From the NCBI RefSeq assembly GCF_033439725.1, contig NW_026944386.1, positions 3,782,001 to 3,846,000 of the forward strand: 64,000 nucleotides of DNA, read 5' to 3'. This document shows positions 21,869 through 33,090 of the stretch, piece after piece. This DNA is from Neurospora tetraspora. Lineage: Eukaryota; Ascomycota; Sordariomycetes; Sordariales; Sordariaceae. Position numbers and translations under genes: made by a program. A model generated the notes under the pieces. The model was not told the DNA's origin. It worked only from the letters and a program-made list of their open reading frames with translations, and searched no databases. How positions within the stretch are numbered: position 1 is the stretch's first letter; every line of letters begins with the position of its first letter.

Positions 21869-24800
21869 ATGCTTCGACGACTGCGCTCGCGGTTCCAGAC
21901 GCGTCTCAAGCGACACGGAAATGCGCAGGATCGGGAAGGTTCTACGGACCAAGAGCAATCTCGCCCTGCACCTCTGCAACAAATCTTCGCCGCCACCTCT
22001 ACATCCGCGTCCCGGCTCCCAGCCGCTTCGGCTACTGGCTCCGCTGACATAGAGACGTCCGCCGGCGCGGATAATACCACTACCCGCCTCCAAGCCGCTC
22101 CAGCTACTAGTTCCGCCAACATAGAGACGCCCACCAATGCAGATGACATTACTACCAGCTTACCCGTACGACTCTGGGACCGTGCCTACAATGACCTCAA
22201 ACAAGAAGAGGCCAAATTGGTGGACGCATACGAGAAGATACTGTCCCGACAACTGCAGGCTAGCCCCGACTTAACAGTGCCCGAATCCCAGCCGAACATC
22301 ATTGCCCAAAACAACTCGGACAGGCGCCGTCAAATGAATCAGCTTATCAATGCTGGCCTAGCTAAGACTGAGAAGGAAGCTAAGGTGAAAGAAAGCCTTG
22401 GTGTAGCCATGGACATTGTTCTATCCGCAAAGAACATTATAAGTGCGGCAATCCAGGCCGTGCCCCAAGCCGCGCTTGCCTGGACTGGCATTTGTATTGC
22501 TTTAGAGGTACGTCTATTTAGAGCGCGATACTTCACATACTAACTTCTATAGATGTTTATCAATCCTGTAACCGCGACCGAAGCCAACCGCAAAGGGATC
22601 GACTACGTTGTTAAGAGAATGAACTGGTACTGGAACCTGTCGAATATCCTTCTCAAGGATCCTACCGCCCATATCGGCGAACTTTCTGGAGTGAGAGGCG
22701 AATTGGAGATCCAAATTATTGACCTCTATAAAGTGCTCCTCTCCTATCAGATTAAGAGTGTCTGTGCTTGCTATCGCAACCGCGGCCTAGCCCTTCTCCG
22801 GGATATAGTCAAGCTTGACGATTGGAATGCTGACTTGGGGGCTATCCAAGACGCCGAAAAGTGCTTCCGAGACGACACCCAGACATACACTACTCAGCAA
22901 GTGACGTCTCATCTTAACCAGCTCGTTATACAGCACATGTCAGAGAAGGACCAGCAATGCCTGCAGCATTTGCGCCTTACCGATCCTCGCGATGATAAAG
23001 TCCGCATCGAACGGACCAAAGGCGGCCTTTTGCAGGACTCATATCGTTGGGTCCTCAATAACGCTGACTTTCAACAATGGCGTGACGACCCACAGCACCG
23101 ACTGCTCTGGATCAAGGGCGACCCCGGCAAAGGGAAGACTATGTTGCTGTGCGGTATTGTCGATGAGCTGTACAGCGTCATCAATGAGCTGGATCAAGGC
23201 GATACTGCCAACGCACACCACTGCAATGTGGCCTACTTCTTCTGCCAAGCTACCGACTCTCGCATCAACAATGCAACCGCCATACTGCGCGGCCTAATCT
23301 ATCTACTTATCGACCAGCAGCCATCTATCCTCTCACACGTGCGGAGTGAGTACGACCGTGCAGGCGAAGGCCTCTTCAAAGATGCAAATACGTGGGACGT
23401 CCTGTCGAGAATCTTCACCAACATTCTACGAGACCCAAGCCTCCGAACGACCTACCTAGTCATTGACGCGCTTGACGAGTGCGTTAAAACAGACCTACCG
23501 CAGCTTCTCGACTTCATTACTCAGCAATCATCATCTGGATCTCGAGTCAAGTGGATCGTCTCAAGCCGTAATTGGCCGCAAATTGAGGAACGGTTGGAGA
23601 AAGCCGCAGATAAAGTGAAGGTCTCCCTGGAGCTAAATGCAGAATCCGTCGCAGTGGCTGTCAATGCATTTATCCTGCACAAGGTGGATGACCTAGCAGG
23701 GCTGAAGAAGTATGATCCAAGGACAAAAGAGACCGTTCAGGACTATCTGTGCTCCAATGCGCAAGATACGTTCCTTTGGGTGGCGTTGGTATACCAAGCG
23801 CTTACAGACCTAGAGGTCGAGGAATGGCATATCGAAGAGATCCTACACACGTTTCCACCCGGGCTGGATGCTCTATACGCGCGGATGAAACAAGATATAA
23901 GCCTATCCCGGGATTCCGATATTTGCAAAGAAATTCTTGCCATTACCGCAATTGTTCACCGACCAATCAGTCTTCATGAATTAGCCACTCTCGTCAAGCT
24001 ACCCAATATGATTCGCAACAATCCTAAATTCCTGGAAGCGATCATAGGGCGTTGCGGTTCATTTCTAACGCTACGAGAACGAACTATTTATTTTGTCCAT
24101 CAATCAGCCAAGGACTTTCTACTTGGCAAGGCCTCTGATAAAGCTGGTAACCAAGCTTCTCAGGAGACGTTCAGGTGGATTTTTCCTTCTGGAAAAGAAG
24201 ATGTGAACTATACCATCTTCTCGAGGTCACTTGATGCCATGTCTACAACACTGCAACGCGACATATACGGCTTAAGGGCACCGGGATTTTCGAGTGACAA
24301 GGTCCAAGTACCGAATCCGGATCCGCTAGCGACGGTGCGGTACTCGTGCGTCTACTGGGTTGATCACTTGCGTGACTCGGTTTCTGGCACGAACATAAAA
24401 CGGCATGATCGTTTACAGGATAACGAGGTTGTCTATAAATTCCTCAAGACGAAGTACCTTTACTGGCTAGAAGCTCTAAGTCTACTCCAAGCTATGCCTG
24501 CGGGCGTTGTTGCTATTAGAAAGCTCGAGGGCCTGCTAGTAAGTATAAGTCTAACTCCGCACTAGGAACTTAGTCTAACTAAAGATATAGGGAGGTAATA
24601 ATTCATCGCAGTTATCAAAGCTTGTTTGGGATGCTTACCGGTTTGCTCTGTCTTATAAGTCAATAATAGAGCAAGCTCCACTTCAAGCATACATATCAGC
24701 GCTTGTATTTGCTCCAAGCGGTAGCTTGATAAAGAGCAATTTCAGGACAGAAGAACCTGAATGGATTCGAACTAAGCCGGCTGTAGAATTGGATTGGAAT

Positions 24801-25874
24801 GCATGCCTACAGACCTTAGAAGGCCATAGCGGCTCCGTTGGCTCAGTGGCATTCTCGCCGGATGGCCAGCGGCTTGCGTCCGGTTCGGGGGACAATACGA
24901 TCAAGATCTGGGATCCGGCGTCGGGGAGCTGCCTCCAGACCCTAGAAGGCCATAGCTACGCCGTTGCCTCAGTGGCATTCTCGCCGGATGGCCAGCGGCT
25001 TGCGTCCGGTTCGGATGATAACACGATCAAGATCTGGGATCCGGCGTCGGGGAGCTGCCTCCAGACCCTAGAAGGCCATAGCGGCTTCGTTTACTCAGTG
25101 GCATTCTCGCCGGATGGCCAGCGGCTTGCGTCCGGTTCGTGGGACAATACGATCAAGATCTGGGATCCGGCGTCGGGGAGCTGCCTCCAGACCCTAGAAG
25201 GCCATAGCGGCTTCGTTTACTCAGTGGCATTCTCGCCGGATGGCCAGCGGCTTGCGTCCGGTTCGTGGGACAATACGATCAAGATCTGGGATCTGGCGTC
25301 GGGGAGCTGCCTCCAGACCCTAGAAGGCCATAGCTACTCCGTTGCCTCAGTGGCATTCTCGCCTGATGGCCAGCGGCTTGCGTCCGGTTCGGGGGACAAA
25401 ACGATCAAGATCTGGGATCCGGCGTCGGGGAGCTGCCTCCAGACCCTAGAAGGCCATAGCCACGCCGTTGTCTCAGTGGCATTCTCGCCGGATGGCCAGC
25501 GGCTTGCGTCCGGTTCGAATGATAACACGATCAAGATCTGGGATCCGGCGTCGGGGAGCTGCCTCCAAACGATTATTACTAGTACTATGATAACCGATAT
25601 ATCGTTTGACCATACTAATCGCTACCTACGTACCAACGTTGGACGTATTAAAATAGATACGGAAACTACCGAAAGCCAAGTTGTACTCGATAATCCAGAG
25701 AGCCATGGCTATGGCTTGGGACAGGATGGGTCTTGGATTACTTGCAACGGCCAGAACGTACTCTGGCTGCCACCGAATTACCGATCGTCTAGTTATGACC
25801 TCCAGGGACGGATGATATCCATCGGCAGCATATCGGGACGGGTTTGGTTTATTGGCTTCTCGCAAGACATATAA
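21869..25874 (+). CDS. NLR immune-type receptor: NACHT_N, NACHT and WD40 repeats (HET-E/HNWD-like)
   Basis: Three exons: 21869-22507, 22553-24538 and 24612-25874. The introns are 45 bp (GTACGT, TACTAAC, TATAG) and 73 bp (GTAAGT, CTAAC, GCAG), both phase 0. The product is about 1295 residues. After a low-complexity start (about 1-110), an NACHT_N domain begins at LWDRAYNDLKQEEAKLVDAY. The NACHT NTPase has its P-loop GDPGKGKT near residue 402 and Walker-B-like YLVIDALDEC near 513, followed by the winged-helix-like region and the linker PLQAYISALVFAPSGSLI. Six 42-residue WD40 repeats (about 940-1191) and a conserved C-terminal domain ending GFSQDI complete it. This is the architecture of Podospora HET-E/D/R and related STAND proteins, which use the repeats to recognise non-self ligands and trigger incompatibility-type death. 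The gene appears intact. The GTG at 21824 is not taken as the start because an ATG in good context follows. Confidence 0.95.
24804..25559 (+). repeat. six tandem 126-bp WD40 repeats with high internal conservation
   Basis: Six in-frame units of 126 bp, each encoding CLQTLEGHS to WDPASGS, are almost identical at the DNA level. Differences cluster in a few codons: the two residues after GHS, the residue before SV (G, A, Y, Y, A, V) and the residue after ASGS in mid-repeat (G, D, W, W, G, N). Nearly all changes there are non-synonymous. The array should be prone to unequal exchange, and copy number may vary between strains. Confidence 0.95.
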
Positions 25875-26013
25875 TGTATTCCATGTCTTTCTCAATTCCT
25901 TTGTCTCTATTTCATTTTTCTAGCGTGCCACCAAAAGGGTTTGGGAGGATAGGCAAATTTATAGGAATTTTGTAAATTCTGGTAACCTTCTACCATTGTC
26001 AAGATGACGTATT
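25452..26013 (+). repeat. inverted copy of the NLR 3' end (right arm)
   Basis: This is the last WD40 repeat, C-terminal domain and 3' flank of the complete NLR. It is repeated in inverse orientation at 16929-17489. Homology stops at a GACGTATT just past the end of the gene on this side and at the matching AATACGTC on the other. Confidence 0.85.
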
Positions 26014-27767
26014 CCATTACGAAGAAGCAAGACTATTCCATCCCTTGACTCTCCTTTTGCAGGTGCCTGTGCGGTCCATATGCCACGGGATTAACTCGTG
26101 ACTGCCCAGTCATGGCTAAGGGTAGTGCAATGGTAGAAGCCTCAACTCTTCTCGATCGGATAAGTGGTCTCTTCCTTGGTGGTGTTTGGGAGAGCCAACA
26201 CACTTGTAGTAGCGTCGCCACAGCTACATGGTCTTCCCTAGTCTAGATGCGGGGGATCGCGGTTTAACATGCGGCTTTATACCACCGACTGGGTGTTGAA
26301 AGTACTCCAAGACTGACTTCACACTAGGTAGTAATTCGGCTCGTATGGGTGACGAAATGCTATCCCTCTTTCTGGATTAACCATGCTGACTGATAGGAAG
26401 AAGCTCAGTCTTGTGAATGGTCGTTACTGCCACTCCGACATCTCTGGTTCAGAATTCCGCCTGCGGCTTTGAACTTGGTTGTAATAACCCAGAATAGGAC
26501 AGCGAGTTCTACAACTTTACGCCCCCGCCGCTGGAGGATAAAGGTCACCGTGTGCTCCCATAGAACCATGGTATCGAAGCCTAATTTAGAATTAACCTTC
26601 AATGTGCTAGCCCGCCTCATAGCCTTAGCCGCGCTTGGCGTGAGTAGGTGGAAACGGTGAATTTGGTGAGCTTGGCATGAGTGATGGGATGAAAACGCTT
26701 CTGGAAACGCCAACGTTTCTACACCTCTGCTGGCGTATGAAAGGTTAATTTTTGACTTTTGCCACAGCGTAGCATGTACAGAAAAGTGCCCAGCCGCTAA
26801 CCTCTGTTCTCCTACTTTCTGTAGGATTGACGTACTCGCCCTAACATTCATATCCCGGCAGAGGTGTAGCTGAGCCATCAAAACCCCTGTTAAAAACTAC
26901 AAAAAACTACTCCTATAGATAATCTTCCCCTCACTGGCTTATCTATGGGAGAGCGGACGGGATCCCGAGTTTTCCAGTGGGTATGGTCGTATGTACTTGA
27001 ACATTGTCGCACTTTGCTTTATGTATCTCGAAATCACAATGCGTGACAGCTGGAATCACGCCGATTGATCACCTTGGTGGTGGTGGTCGTGACTGACGCC
27101 GACACACTGACCTTCGAAAGTCTAAAGTACACCCGGCCCGACGGAACGCAGATTCGATACAGCTAGGGAGGAAAGGTGGCTTGGAACAAACCGGGGTTCG
27201 CGTTTGGGAAATCTACCTATCTTTCCAGGTTTTGGCCAAGATGCCGAGGAATTGGGCTAGAAGGAGGCGACACTTTCAATCCGTAGCTCATGATGATGCC
27301 TCGAGCACTCCGGGATATCGACATGCCGCATAGCATGGATCTTTCCTCCTCACCCAAATGGCGCAGTTATACTTTTCCAGAAACTCTCGGCCTCATCGAC
27401 GATGGGATGACCAGTCTAGGCCGGCATCAAACTCATCCTCGTAGCACCTCTATCACGACATGAAGTCAGCCGCCTCGCACGAATATAACGGTTTGTCTTC
27501 GAACATGTTCATTCACGAAGGCCTGGTGCCTCATTGCTCACGTAGACAAATGTTTGGTCACTCGGCACCAGAAAGGGCGACGGTATACGAGCGAGTGGTG
27601 AGATTGCCTTCAAGGAGTAAGTTATGGGTATAAAGTCTACCGATAAACCCCAAAAAAAGCAGAAGAACATCCTCAGTCATCACCAGCATTCACAAGCATC
27701 TGGAAACCACACCTACCAAAACCATAATAACACAGCTACCTAGCCAACAACAAGGAAAACGAACAAA
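26014..27767. other. intergenic; small fold-back and a promoter
   Basis: No gene is supported. A short hairpin lies at 26910-26951. At the right end, a TATAAA at about 27630 and an A/C-rich leader precede the small spliced gene at 27768. Confidence 0.45.
26910..26951. repeat. short hairpin related to the fold-back element
   Basis: Arms of 13 bp (CTCCTATAGATAA and TTATCTATGGGAG, one mismatch) enclose a loop containing CCCCTCACT. The same loop core and a similar CCCATA arm end occur at the centre of the large fold-back at 19200-19545, so this may be the remnant centre of a related element. Confidence 0.5.
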
Positions 27768-28008
27768 ATGTGAGCATCCAGCCTGCCTTCCAACCAATTT
27801 GGCCCGCCATCAAGTTCCCTATCAACCCGGGTTGGTAGCTAACCCACACCCTAAACCTAGGTGCACCACAGAAGAAGTCCGCGAAATCAAAGAAACCAAC
27901 GGCAAGAAACACGCCGTGACCAAGTACGTGAAGAAGGACTGCGGCTCATCCACTTGTCGGAAGTCATCGTCTTATGATCCTTCGAAGAAGAAGGACAAGA
28001 AGAAGTAA
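27768..28008 (+). CDS. small spliced gene, 49-aa Cys/Lys-rich protein, start codon split by intron
   Basis: The proposed exon 1 contributes only AT (27768-27769). The intron 27770-27860 (GTGAGC donor, AGCTAAC branch, CCTAG acceptor) is removed and exon 2 (27861-28008) supplies G TGC ACC, making ATG TGC ACC. The 49-residue product starts MCTTEEVREIKETNGKKHAV, has three Cys, and ends in a Lys-rich tail (SKKKDKKK). A TATAAA near 27630 and an A/C-rich leader rich in CAACAA fit a transcription unit. A longer unspliced frame from a non-ATG codon at 27799 also reads into exon 2. Function unknown; no signal peptide. The split start is a prediction from frame and splice signals only. Confidence 0.5.
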
Positions 28009-28971
28009 CGCAAGGTAGAGGTAGTGTAGACAAAACAAGAGGTGGGTAGAAGCGGGATGAGGACATGGAGTGGGCCAAGGCATAATACCTGGAGTTAGGT
28101 ACCTAGGTAGGTCTGATGAAGGAAGAGAAATAGCTGTGACTTAAGTTCACTAAAATAGAGCGAAGTAGGTCTACCTACTACTTGAAAGGGAAAGGGGCAA
28201 GAAAGGTAGGAAACGGAAGAATGGAGCACGAAAGGAAAGAAGGAATAAAATGAGATGGATGGAAACAGACACCTCTACAGCAAGTAGGTAGGTACCTAGG
28301 CGGAATATGATAAGACAATGCCAAATAAAAGAAAAACGTCATGTTCCATTGGTCCCGAACATATCCGTCAGTCCGTTCGCTGAGTGCTCAGGTGCTAAAA
28401 AAAAACCAAAAAAAACCAAGGTACGCTACCTACCTCTCTCACTTCAAAACGCGTGCAAATAGGTAACACCCAAAAGCGAACCTAACACCATGGCAAACTT
28501 GTGTTTGGAAATTCATCGAGAGTAAGATTACCATTAAAAAAGTAAACTAAAAGGTCCGAAACGTCCCTAACCGCGCTTGACTGACTGACTAGCTGACCAT
28601 GACCCCCTTCCCTTTCCCTCCCAGTCTGTCCTGTCCTGTCCTGCTGTTCGTTCTCAATCACTTATACCGAGACCAACTCTGGTGTCCTGTGTCCTGTGTG
28701 TGTGTGTCGGAAGGGCCTTCCTTTCTAATCTAAAAATCAAAATAGTCGACCCTAACTCCCGTCCCCCGTCCCCCCCCCCCCCCCCCACCCCCAACTAGTT
28801 CTATCGACCCTTTCCCTTTTTCCTTTTCATCCTGCCCCCAAAACGTGATCTATAAATCGGTTCTTGGAGATACTAGTAACACATATTCGAATTCGAATCG
28901 AACGAAATGAAATAAGCTTTTGAGTGAAGATTTGTGTCCCCCCCCTGAGAATTCACCTTCACCTCCCCAAA
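28009..28971. other. intergenic with homopolymers
   Basis: Convergent 3' ends of the small plus-strand gene and the large minus-strand gene. Contains a run of 17 C near 28770-28786, short GT and A runs, and TACCTACC-type motifs. No gene seen. Confidence 0.5.
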
Positions 28972-31900
28972 TCACGCCAACCCCAACCACCTCAAAGCCT
29001 TCCTTTGCTCTCCTCCCCCCATGTGCGCCACCGCCACCCCCACGCCTCCCGGAGAATAATGTGTTGAGGCCTGTTGGTCTTTCATCGTCGTAGTAGTTTT
29101 CCTTGATGCCGGGCGGGTGTACGTGTTGTTTCCACCACCATTACCTGGGTCCCGGTCCGGCTGGTTTGGGTTGCACGGGCTCAGGGGTCTGTTGGGCGCT
29201 GCTGCGTTGGTCTTGGTGTTGTTCTTTTTCTTCTTCTTTTTGAGGCTGTTGTTGTTGGGTTTGTGGTGGTGACCTTCATTTGCTTCCTCCAGCGCTGATG
29301 CCACTGCGCCTAGCCCTACCACCGCTGGAGCTAGTGTCTCGGTGCTGTTCCTGCCCTTCTTCGTCTTCTTGCTCCCTTTCTTGTGCTGCTTCTTTCCAAT
29401 CCCACCACGTTGTTTCTCACTACTGGTTTTTTTCTTCTCACCCTGCTCCCCGCTGCCACGACCACCAAGAACTTCATCCGGAGGCAGGGGACATTGAAGG
29501 CCTTGGCCACTATTTCTCTCACGTTAGCAAATAACCTTTCACTTCACCAAAGACATGCCACAGACAAGGTATACATACCTAGCAAACCTCTCCCCAAAAT
29601 CCTTCCTCCCCCCACCCAACAACGTCTCCAAATCCACCACCTCCCTATTCCCTACGGGGCTCCGATGCCCCTGGATAGCGGCAGCGGAAGCAGCGGAAGC
29701 AGCGACATGGGCTTCGATTTGTGATTTCAAAAACATGGGCATCAGCCGACGCTCTTCAAAGTCGATCTCGAAGAAGTCGAAGGGGTCTTCGTCGGATTCG
29801 ACTTGGTCGTCGTCTTCGGCTTCGGCTTCGGAATCGGAATCGTCTACGTCGGTGTTGAAGTCGGTTCCGGTCGAGATGAGCGAGGAGGTGGATGCGCCTG
29901 ACGACAAAGGGCCGGAGGAGAGGGAGAGGGGGGATTGGAGTCTGGTTATCGTTGTTGCTGCTGCGCCGGGTGTCGTGGTAGAGGTGGTGTTGGTGGTGGT
30001 GATGGTGGGGACGAGGGTCGGTGGTGGGTTTTGCTGTACTACACAGGTAGTAGCTGTGCTGATGGTGGATGGGATCTTGGTCCGCGGGCTGATGGTGCTG
30101 GATCCGGAGGGCGATGACGGTGTTGGTCTGCTACCGCCGCTGATGCTGGGGCGTTGGGAAGTCGCTCTGGTTATGGAATGGGGAGATTGTGGTGGGACGA
30201 CGGCCGGGGTTGCTACGGGAACTGTGCCGTGGCTTATGAGGGTGTTGCTTCTAGTTATCGACGTGCTGAGAGTCGACGAGCAGTGAGAGCAGGGAGGTGG
30301 GGAGATGGAGCGGGTTGGTAGGTGAATGGCTGCTGTGGGCATGTAGGTATGGAGCCCGTGGCCATGGTTCTGGCCATTGCTATGGACATAGGTGTGAGTG
30401 TGGTTGTAGGTATCCGCCGGAGAAGCAGGGAGAAGAGGTGGTGGAGGGGTTGAAATGGCTGTGAAGGTTGGTATAGCAACAGGTGATGGCTTGTGGTGTG
30501 GTGAGTGTTGTTGTGGTGGGAGCAGGGGCGCAATGCTGGCATTCGTTAGGTTGCTGCTCTTGGTGCTCAAGGGCTTCGCTGTGACCTCCTTCTCCCCCTG
30601 GGCAGCATCATTGGCTGTAGGCGCTAGCACATCACTCGTCTGGGGCTTGTAGAAGTCCGAAATCGAGGCCAAAGTATCACGGATGGCTGCGACACATTCC
30701 GAGATCTCGGCTTCGGATGCCATAGCCGAGAGTCGATAGTCGGCCATCGAGAATATCGTCGTGTCTGTCTCCTTGGAAATGCCAGCCACCTTCATGACTT
30801 GGCTCCCCATAAGCTTCTGCATAGCCAACATGGTGGACAAGTGCTCAACCGGGTACTCGATGAGGAGAAAGTGAACGTTGTCGTTTCCGCGCAAATAAGT
30901 GTCGATATGGGGGATGATAAGGCTCGCCAACAGCGTAGGGTTGGAGAAGGGGTTCTCCTTGGACTGTTGGGCCAGCGGCTGGGAGGTAAAGGTTTGCATA
31001 GCGTTTCCTATCAGATATCTGTAGATAGTCGGGTCAGTTTCTCCTCACACAAAACGTTTATCATGGAACCAAGCTTACCGCAAACCCAGGCGCCCGCTCC
31101 GCGACATCCCATCACCATTGGAAGGAAACCCATGCTGCTCAATCTTGGCCATGACTCCTTGTTTGAAGTCCTTTTTGACACCGCCCTCGGCGCCAATGGC
31201 CAAGATAAGGTCGACCTTCCTCTCCTCCTTTTGCCGGTCCATTTCGGCGCACAATAAGGGCTCCCAGAGACTGCGCAATTGCGGATCCGGGGAGTCTGCG
31301 TCTGACGACAGGTAGTCGATCTCCTCGACAGGAGTATGGTTGTCGAGGACTGATCGAAGGGTGTTTTGTACCCAGACGGCAGTCTTATTGTGGGTAGACA
31401 GATCATGGAACCTGCTTGCTGACGGTGTGATCGGAAAAGAAGCGGGGAAGACGTAGCCAGGTGTAGGCGTGGTTGACTGCGGCTTGAGCTGTTCTTCGTA
31501 CCGATAAGGGTCATATTCGGAAGCGGAATACATGTTGTGTTCGCTGGGAGTCATGTCCCTCGATAGCTCCTTGGTGTGAGGACTTACGGCTGTCGCATCG
31601 GTTTTTGGCGAATACGAGGTGGATGGTCGGTGTTTGGAGCCGAAGCAGTCTTTGTAGCGACTGGACACGAAGCTGAACTGGTCATCAGGTTTTCCGTTTG
31701 AGAAGTGGATCACGTAATGCTCATTGAAGGGTAGGAGGGGCTCAAAGGGTTTTGTTTCATCTGATGATGTTCGACCTTCGGTTCCGATAACGCCGTCCTC
31801 CAGGTTCAGCCCTTCAAAGGCCCTTGGCTTCTTCTCGAAGAAATTTCGAAGCGGGACGTGGAATCGTGGCGGTTTAGGAGATACCGTCGCGTGGCTTCCC

Positions 31901-33090
31901 ACGTGGGTTGCATCGTGGGTTGTAGGGGTGGCGGTTGAGTAATTGGATATGCTCGCTGTGCCGTCCCATTCTCGGTCTTTGCCTTCGGTACCGGTACCTG
32001 ATCCCGGCAACGTGGTCGCGACGCCAATACCTGCGCCATCTGTCAACTCCCTTGCATGCCAATGTTGGGCAGCAATGGAAGCCATCTGCGCATTGTCGAA
32101 ATCATCCACCTTGAGATTGAATTTGGTCTCCCTCAGGTTCTGGGGAGGCTCATAAGACCTCGCTTTCCTAAGCTGCCCCTGAGTGTTCTTGGTAGGAGAG
32201 ACTGCCAAGAAAGATGTTTTGGTTGCAGGGTTTGACGAGAAGAGAAGCGGTGATGGGAGCAGCTGGAATGCGTTTGTGTTTGCGGCCGCAGACATGTCCA
32301 GATCGACTTCCCTCTCACGGATCACTCCGTCGGGAGCGGCAACCATATTTTCAACGGCCGACATGCTCAAACTTCTAGCACGTGGCTTCATCAATCCGAA
32401 GTCCAATGGCACGCTGAGGTCAACGTCATGGTTCGGCGGCTGAAGGTTTTCTGTTTCCTTATCAAGCGCATCAGCAGCCCGCATGGCTTTCGTGATTGGA
32501 TCTTCCATCTCGTCGTCGTCCTCCCTTCCGTTGGTTTCGATACCCTTGTTTGCCCAAACATCCTTGTCGACATCGGGGTTCCCGACCCATGGGTCACTCG
32601 ATTTCGGGTCGATGATTGAGTCAACATCAAATCCATTGTCATCAAGACTCTTGAGACCCTGGCTCATAAGTCGGTCAAGGATGGCTGCCGCTTTTTCCAG
32701 ATTCCCTGCCGTGTATGCCTTTCCGATTGCATCCAGACACATGAGCTTAGCACCGCATGTCCCCCCTTCTAGAAAAACGGCCCGCTTCCTCTCGGCCGTT
32801 GAGTGTTGAAGGAACTCCATAGCCACCGAATGCCTTCGCTTGGCTGCGTGGTGAATGGTCGATATGATATTTCGGGGGTCGGATCTGTGCCGTAACTGTT
32901 TCTGGTGGTGTGATATCGGAGATGTTGATATATAATGCTGGATTTTTGGAAGGACCATAATCTGGGATGAAGGAGGGAGGAGGTATAACTGCGTAGCGAC
33001 AACCTCTTCTGGACCTTCCAGTGCTATGACACTGCCGCCATGTCGTTCCTTGGACTGAGAGGGCGCTGTTGGTGGGTTATGGCCGGCCAT
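28972..33090 (-). CDS. large three-exon protein of unknown function, N-terminal helical repeat region, Ser/Thr/Pro-rich C-terminus
   Basis: Exons: 33090-31079, 31018-29579 and 29509-28972. Intron 1 is 60 bp (GTAAGC, ACTGAC, ACAG) and intron 2 is 69 bp (GTATGT, TGCTAAC, ATAG). The product is about 1329 residues. The ATG at 33090 is the first in frame, after non-ATG upstream codons. The N-terminal part holds a helical segment, MCLDAIGKAYTAGNLEKAAA, resembling helical-repeat proteins. The middle is acidic and then Ser/Pro-rich. After a second structured part (LLASLIIPHIDTYLRGNDNV, then LLIEYPVEHLSTMLAMQKLM) the protein becomes Thr/Ser/His-rich and ends in a basic Lys/Asn-rich tail. The second structured block spans the splice, which supports one gene rather than two. 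Similar fungal proteins are, from memory, sometimes labelled mucin-like; I infer no function. Confidence 0.78.

Noticed and set aside
29555-30286. 243-codon plus-strand frame
   Set aside because: Antisense of the Ser/Thr-rich part of the large minus-strand gene; low-complexity shadow.
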